Below are positions 61,432 through 64,000 of a DNA stretch of 64,000 bases, one piece after another. A program made the position numbers and the translations under genes. Below the pieces are notes generated by a model. That model was given only the letters and a program-made list of their open reading frames with translations, ran no database searches and was not told where the DNA came from. The stretch lies in assembly GCA_040004035.1 (NCBI GenBank), contig JAMPLN010000003.1. The stretch is one strand, 5' to 3'. The DNA is from Microcoleus vaginatus_C (GTDB taxonomy: Bacteria; Cyanobacteriota; Cyanobacteriia; Cyanobacteriales; Microcoleaceae). Every line of letters starts with the position of its first letter. Within the stretch, counting starts at the first letter, position 1.

Positions 61432-61773
61432 ATGGCGCGTTTATATTCAGATGAGCAATACCCAATAGCTGTTGTCAGAATTCTGCGAACTCTCGGTCAC
61501 GATGTTTTAACTGTTCAAGAAGCAGGAAATGCTGGACTTAAAATTCCTGACGATCGAGTGTTAGAATTTGCAACGAGTGATTCTCGATCGGTGTTAACAC
61601 TCAATCGGCAAGATTTCATCCGACTGCATCGCATCCAACCTAATCATTCTGGTATTATTACCTGCACTAACGATCGCAACTGGGAAAGGTTGGCATCACG
61701 TATTGATGAAGCTATTTTGGCTGAAGAAACATTGACTGGCAAATTGATTCGGGTAATACGTCCCCAAAGCTGA
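61432..61773 (+). CDS. DUF5615 PIN-like toxin
   Basis: 113 residues. The PIN-like fold of DUF5615 starts YSDEQYPIAVVRILRTLGHD, with the first acidic site Asp7, then 'GLKIPDDRVLEFATSDSRSV', LTLNRQDF and HSGIITCTNDRNWERLASRI. The acidic residues form the presumed RNase site. AGGAAG lies about nine bases before the ATG, inside the antitoxin gene end, so the two are translationally coupled. It is the toxin of the intact module. The remnant at 60719 shows the same start, indicating an earlier duplicate. Confidence 0.87.
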   Translation: MARLYSDEQYPIAVVRILRTLGHDVLTVQEAGNAGLKIPDDRVLEFATSDSRSVLTLNRQDFIRLHRIQPNHSGIITCTNDRNWERLASRIDEAILAEETLTGKLIRVIRPQS

Positions 61774-61874
61774 AAAAAAGCCCCTCGCCCTTCCCGACCT
61801 CACAACCTTATAAATAAATCCCCAATTGCTCCCAAGATTAGGTAAAATTATTGGCGTGTCTGAGGATAAACTAT

Positions 61875-64000
61875 ATGCGCTGGGTTCGATATATTGCGAT
61901 CGCGATCGTCAATGGTTTCGGTGTCGTCATCGGTATTATTTGGGTTGCAGTGCCCACAACAGTGGCTCAACCTTCCCTAAACTACCAACTCGCACTCTCT
62001 GGGCGACAGTCAGAGGGCGAAACTCCGCAATCCCTTTCCGAACTCTACAAATTGCGCGATCGGCTGAAAGTACAATTAGATAACCTTGCCAAAACTTCCG
62101 ACAGCGCCCCGTTTCCTGGTGAACTTTGGAAATCAGCAATCAACCGCCAGCAATCCCAAACTCTGACGCAGCAACTCCAAAATGTTCAAAGTCAGATTCA
62201 AATAGAAGAAAGAGCCAAATATAATTGGGACGATGCTGCTAAATTAGCCGCCCAAGCAGTCTTAATTGGACGCACTTCTAATCCTTCTTCTGCTACTTGG
62301 GAAGAGTCCCAGCGGCTGTGGCAGTTGGCTATCAATACGCTGCGACTCATTCCTCACGATTCTTTTTTGGCCGATCGGGCGATCGACAAAACCATCGAAT
62401 ATCAAGGAAACCTCAGTGTCGCTACCTATGAAATGCAAGTCGCACGTTCTGTTGAGAAAGTTAGAGCAGAGGAAGAACAGATAAGAGAGCAAGCCCGAAA
62501 AGAGCAAGAGAAAAAAGAATTTGCTCGTCGAGAAATAGAGAGAAAAGAGCAAGAGAAAAAAGAACGGGCTAGAAAAGAACTTGAAAGACAAGAATTCCAA
62601 AGGCAAGAATTAGCCAGAAAAGAACTTGAAAGGCAAGAATTAGCCAGAAAAGAACTTGAAAGGCAAGAATTCCAAAGGCAAGAATTAGCCAGGAAAGAAC
62701 TTGAAAGGCAAGAATTCCAAAGGCAAGAATTAGCCAGGAAAGAACTTGAAAGGCAAGAAGCAGCCCGAAAAGAACTGGAAAGGCAAGAACTTGAAAAGCA
62801 AGAGTTAGCCAGACAAGAACTTGAAAGACAAGAACTTGAAAAGCAAGAGTTAGCCAGACAAGAACTTGAAAGGCAAGAGTTAGCCAGACAAGAATTAGCC
62901 AGACAAGAACTTGAAAGACAAGAGTTAGAGAGAAATCAGCAAGCAACTTCTCAACCAACTCCTGAATCAACCGCAATACCAACTCTCGCCCCAGCTACGC
63001 CTGCTGCGTCCCCGTCGAACTTTTTGTTTGTGGGAGATACCAACAGAGATGGCCAAATTAACGAGCAAGACGACGCCGGAAAAGAACAATGGTCTTTGTC
63101 CAAGGGCGCGCTAATTTCATTTAACGATCGCAATAACGATCGCGGCAAGATACCGACTTGGAAACAAACCAAAGTTATGGCTCCCCGCCGTGCAGCAATG
63201 CTTTCTCAAGTTAACTTAACACTGTCTGAAAACTTCAAAACATCTCAGTTATTTATCACGGCTGACCGCATTGCTAGCCCTCACATCAGCGTTTTTCAGA
63301 AGACGGGCGACGGCTGGCAACCTGTAGATATATCCGGTGCTAAACCTCTAGTTTTTAGCAAGAATATTGTTTTAGGTGTGGAAGCCAAACAATTTGCAGA
63401 TCGCAATTGGAACGGCACTGTAAATCTCAAAGCAACTGCCCAAAACAACGGTCAAGAAATCGCCTCCACAACAATCCAAATGGGCGTTAGTCCTTGGATG
63501 ATAGCGCCCAACACAGCACCAGTAACCGAAGTTCAGGTCAGCGACAGAGGCGCGGTAAACAGCGAATTTATCTCGCAACTAAAACGAGCAGTAGAACCTA
63601 CGGGCGCCAAAGTAAAAGTTCTCCAGGGCGATCGCACTTGGATGCAAGATACCCAGAAAAACGGATACGTTCAATTGCCGGAAAAATCGGATCTACGCCT
63701 GTTTAATGTAGCCCTAAAAAGCAATAGCGAACCCGATAAAAACCCCCCTGTTAAATCAACTCAAGACCGGGATTTGAAAGTATTTAAAATTGGCAATCCT
63801 CGTTCTTTAGACCCTGTAAGTCAGTGGTCTGACGGATACGGCAATTTGCAGGTGACACCGCCGATTCCCGGACACCCAATGGGTCGAGTTTATTACGGGA
63901 ATTCGGGAAATGCTAGTTTTAATCCAGAGGTACTTGATTTTATTCAAGCTCAGAGAATTCAAGGGCCGCCAGTGGATATTGATACTTCTTGGCTTTTGAC
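61875..64000 (+). CDS. Protein-arginine deiminase (PAD) with charged coiled coil, 3' end beyond window
   Basis: Open from ATG 61875 (GAGG nine bases upstream) to the window end, 708 codons. A signal-like N-terminus (about residues 5-35, ending VAQPSL) is followed by a helical region and a long charged coil (about 190-355). Then comes a PAD-type beta region with a Ca-loop DTNRDGQINEQD (388-399). The catalytic region begins at VKVLQGDRTWMQDT (about 580-593) with Asp592 equivalent to the PAD active-site Asp. It continues 'WSDGYGNLQVTPPIPGHPMG' and 'VLDFIQAQRIQGPPVDI', as in PADs, which turn peptidyl-arginine into citrulline using Ca. The catalytic His and Cys lie beyond the edge. The exported form suggests action on envelope proteins. 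Confidence 0.85.
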   Translation, partial: MRWVRYIAIAIVNGFGVVIGIIWVAVPTTVAQPSLNYQLALSGRQSEGETPQSLSELYKLRDRLKVQLDNLAKTSDSAPFPGELWKSAINRQQSQTLTQQLQNVQSQIQIEERAKYNWDDAAKLAAQAVLIGRTSNPSSATWEESQRLWQLAINTLRLIPHDSFLADRAIDKTIEYQGNLSVATYEMQVARSVEKVRAEEEQIREQARKEQEKKEFARREIERKEQEKKERARKELERQEFQRQELARKELERQELARKELERQEFQRQELARKELERQEFQRQELARKELERQEAARKELERQELEKQELARQELERQELEKQELARQELERQELARQELARQELERQELERNQQATSQPTPESTAIPTLAPATPAASPSNFLFVGDTNRDGQINEQDDAGKEQWSLSKGALISFNDRNNDRGKIPTWKQTKVMAPRRAAMLSQVNLTLSENFKTSQLFITADRIASPHISVFQKTGDGWQPVDISGAKPLVFSKNIVLGVEAKQFADRNWNGTVNLKATAQNNGQEIASTTIQMGVSPWMIAPNTAPVTEVQVSDRGAVNSEFISQLKRAVEPTGAKVKVLQGDRTWMQDTQKNGYVQLPEKSDLRLFNVALKSNSEPDKNPPVKSTQDRDLKVFKIGNPRSLDPVSQWSDGYGNLQVTPPIPGHPMGRVYYGNSGNASFNPEVLDFIQAQRIQGPPVDIDTSWLL
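62568..62933 (+). repeat. Degenerate 15-base coding repeats (charged coil of PAD gene)
   Basis: Repeated units coding E-R-Q-E-L / A-R-K-E-L (bases such as GAACTTGAAAGGCAAGAATT) head to tail over 366 bases, forming a highly charged helix. Near-identity of units implies recent expansion. Unit number is likely to vary between strains. Confidence 0.85.

Overview
The window comes from a cyanobacterium. It carries chlorophyll synthase (chlG), glycogen synthase (glgA), a split pntA1/pntA2/pntB transhydrogenase and many families that are largely cyanobacterial (DUF928, DUF1822, DUF2808, CHASE2 and CHAT proteins). The HIP1 palindrome GCGATCGC recurs throughout, and heptamer tandem repeats and palindromic intergenic repeats are common. 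The large TPR, CHAT and NACHT proteins and the repeat-rich spacers suggest a filamentous Oscillatoria/Microcoleus-type genome; this is an inference from style, with no rRNA marker in the window.

Layout. 1-1328: 3' part of a GH57 glycosidase, then an AIM24-like gene. 2415-12872: a signalling island with a DUF928 protein, a LamG-TPR-CHAT protease-like protein, two duplicated OmpR-type regulators (the second degenerate), a CHAT-CHASE2 membrane protein, a DUF1822 protein and a sigma-factor-like protein. 13414-20119: glgA, an IS1-family element with a -1 frameshift, a phosphopantetheinyl transferase, a dihydroorotase-like protein and a double histidine phosphatase. 20446-29927: CPBP protease, TM2/SHOCT and HhH membrane proteins, DUF29, chlG, a class A penicillin-binding protein and rsmB. 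30003-35513: an ATPase-wHTH protein with about 35 nearly identical TPRs. 35819-44178: small membrane proteins, NADAR, a DgcA/DgcN-like pair, an orphan restriction-type nuclease, an amidase bracketed by two copies of a 129-bp MITE, and a GNAT. 45095-45783: two tandem NfeD-like genes. 45976-51235: an Rpn-type nuclease, a secreted protein, and a NACHT NTPase next to a caspase-like protease. 51426-59065: glyQ, ABC ATPase, MFS exporter, DUF2808 and the pnt operon. 59233-61773: solitary HicB, an AbiJ-like nuclease, and a decaying DUF433/DUF5615 toxin-antitoxin array. 61875-64000: 5' part of a protein-arginine deiminase with a long charged coiled coil.

How parts work together. Housekeeping genes (glgA, chlG, rsmB, glyQ, pnt, PBP, PPTase) are interleaved with two clusters of caspase-superfamily proteins. 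One is the CHAT/CHASE2/DUF928/DUF1822/sigma island, probably an envelope-sensing signalling set. The other is the NACHT-caspase pair, which looks like a bacterial NLR-effector module; the two proteins end or begin with a similar short Gly-Asp motif that could join them. The right end is a small defence and toxin-antitoxin graveyard leading into the deiminase gene.

No tRNA, rRNA or CRISPR array was recognised. Function calls rest on reading of motifs and family resemblance; no database search was possible.
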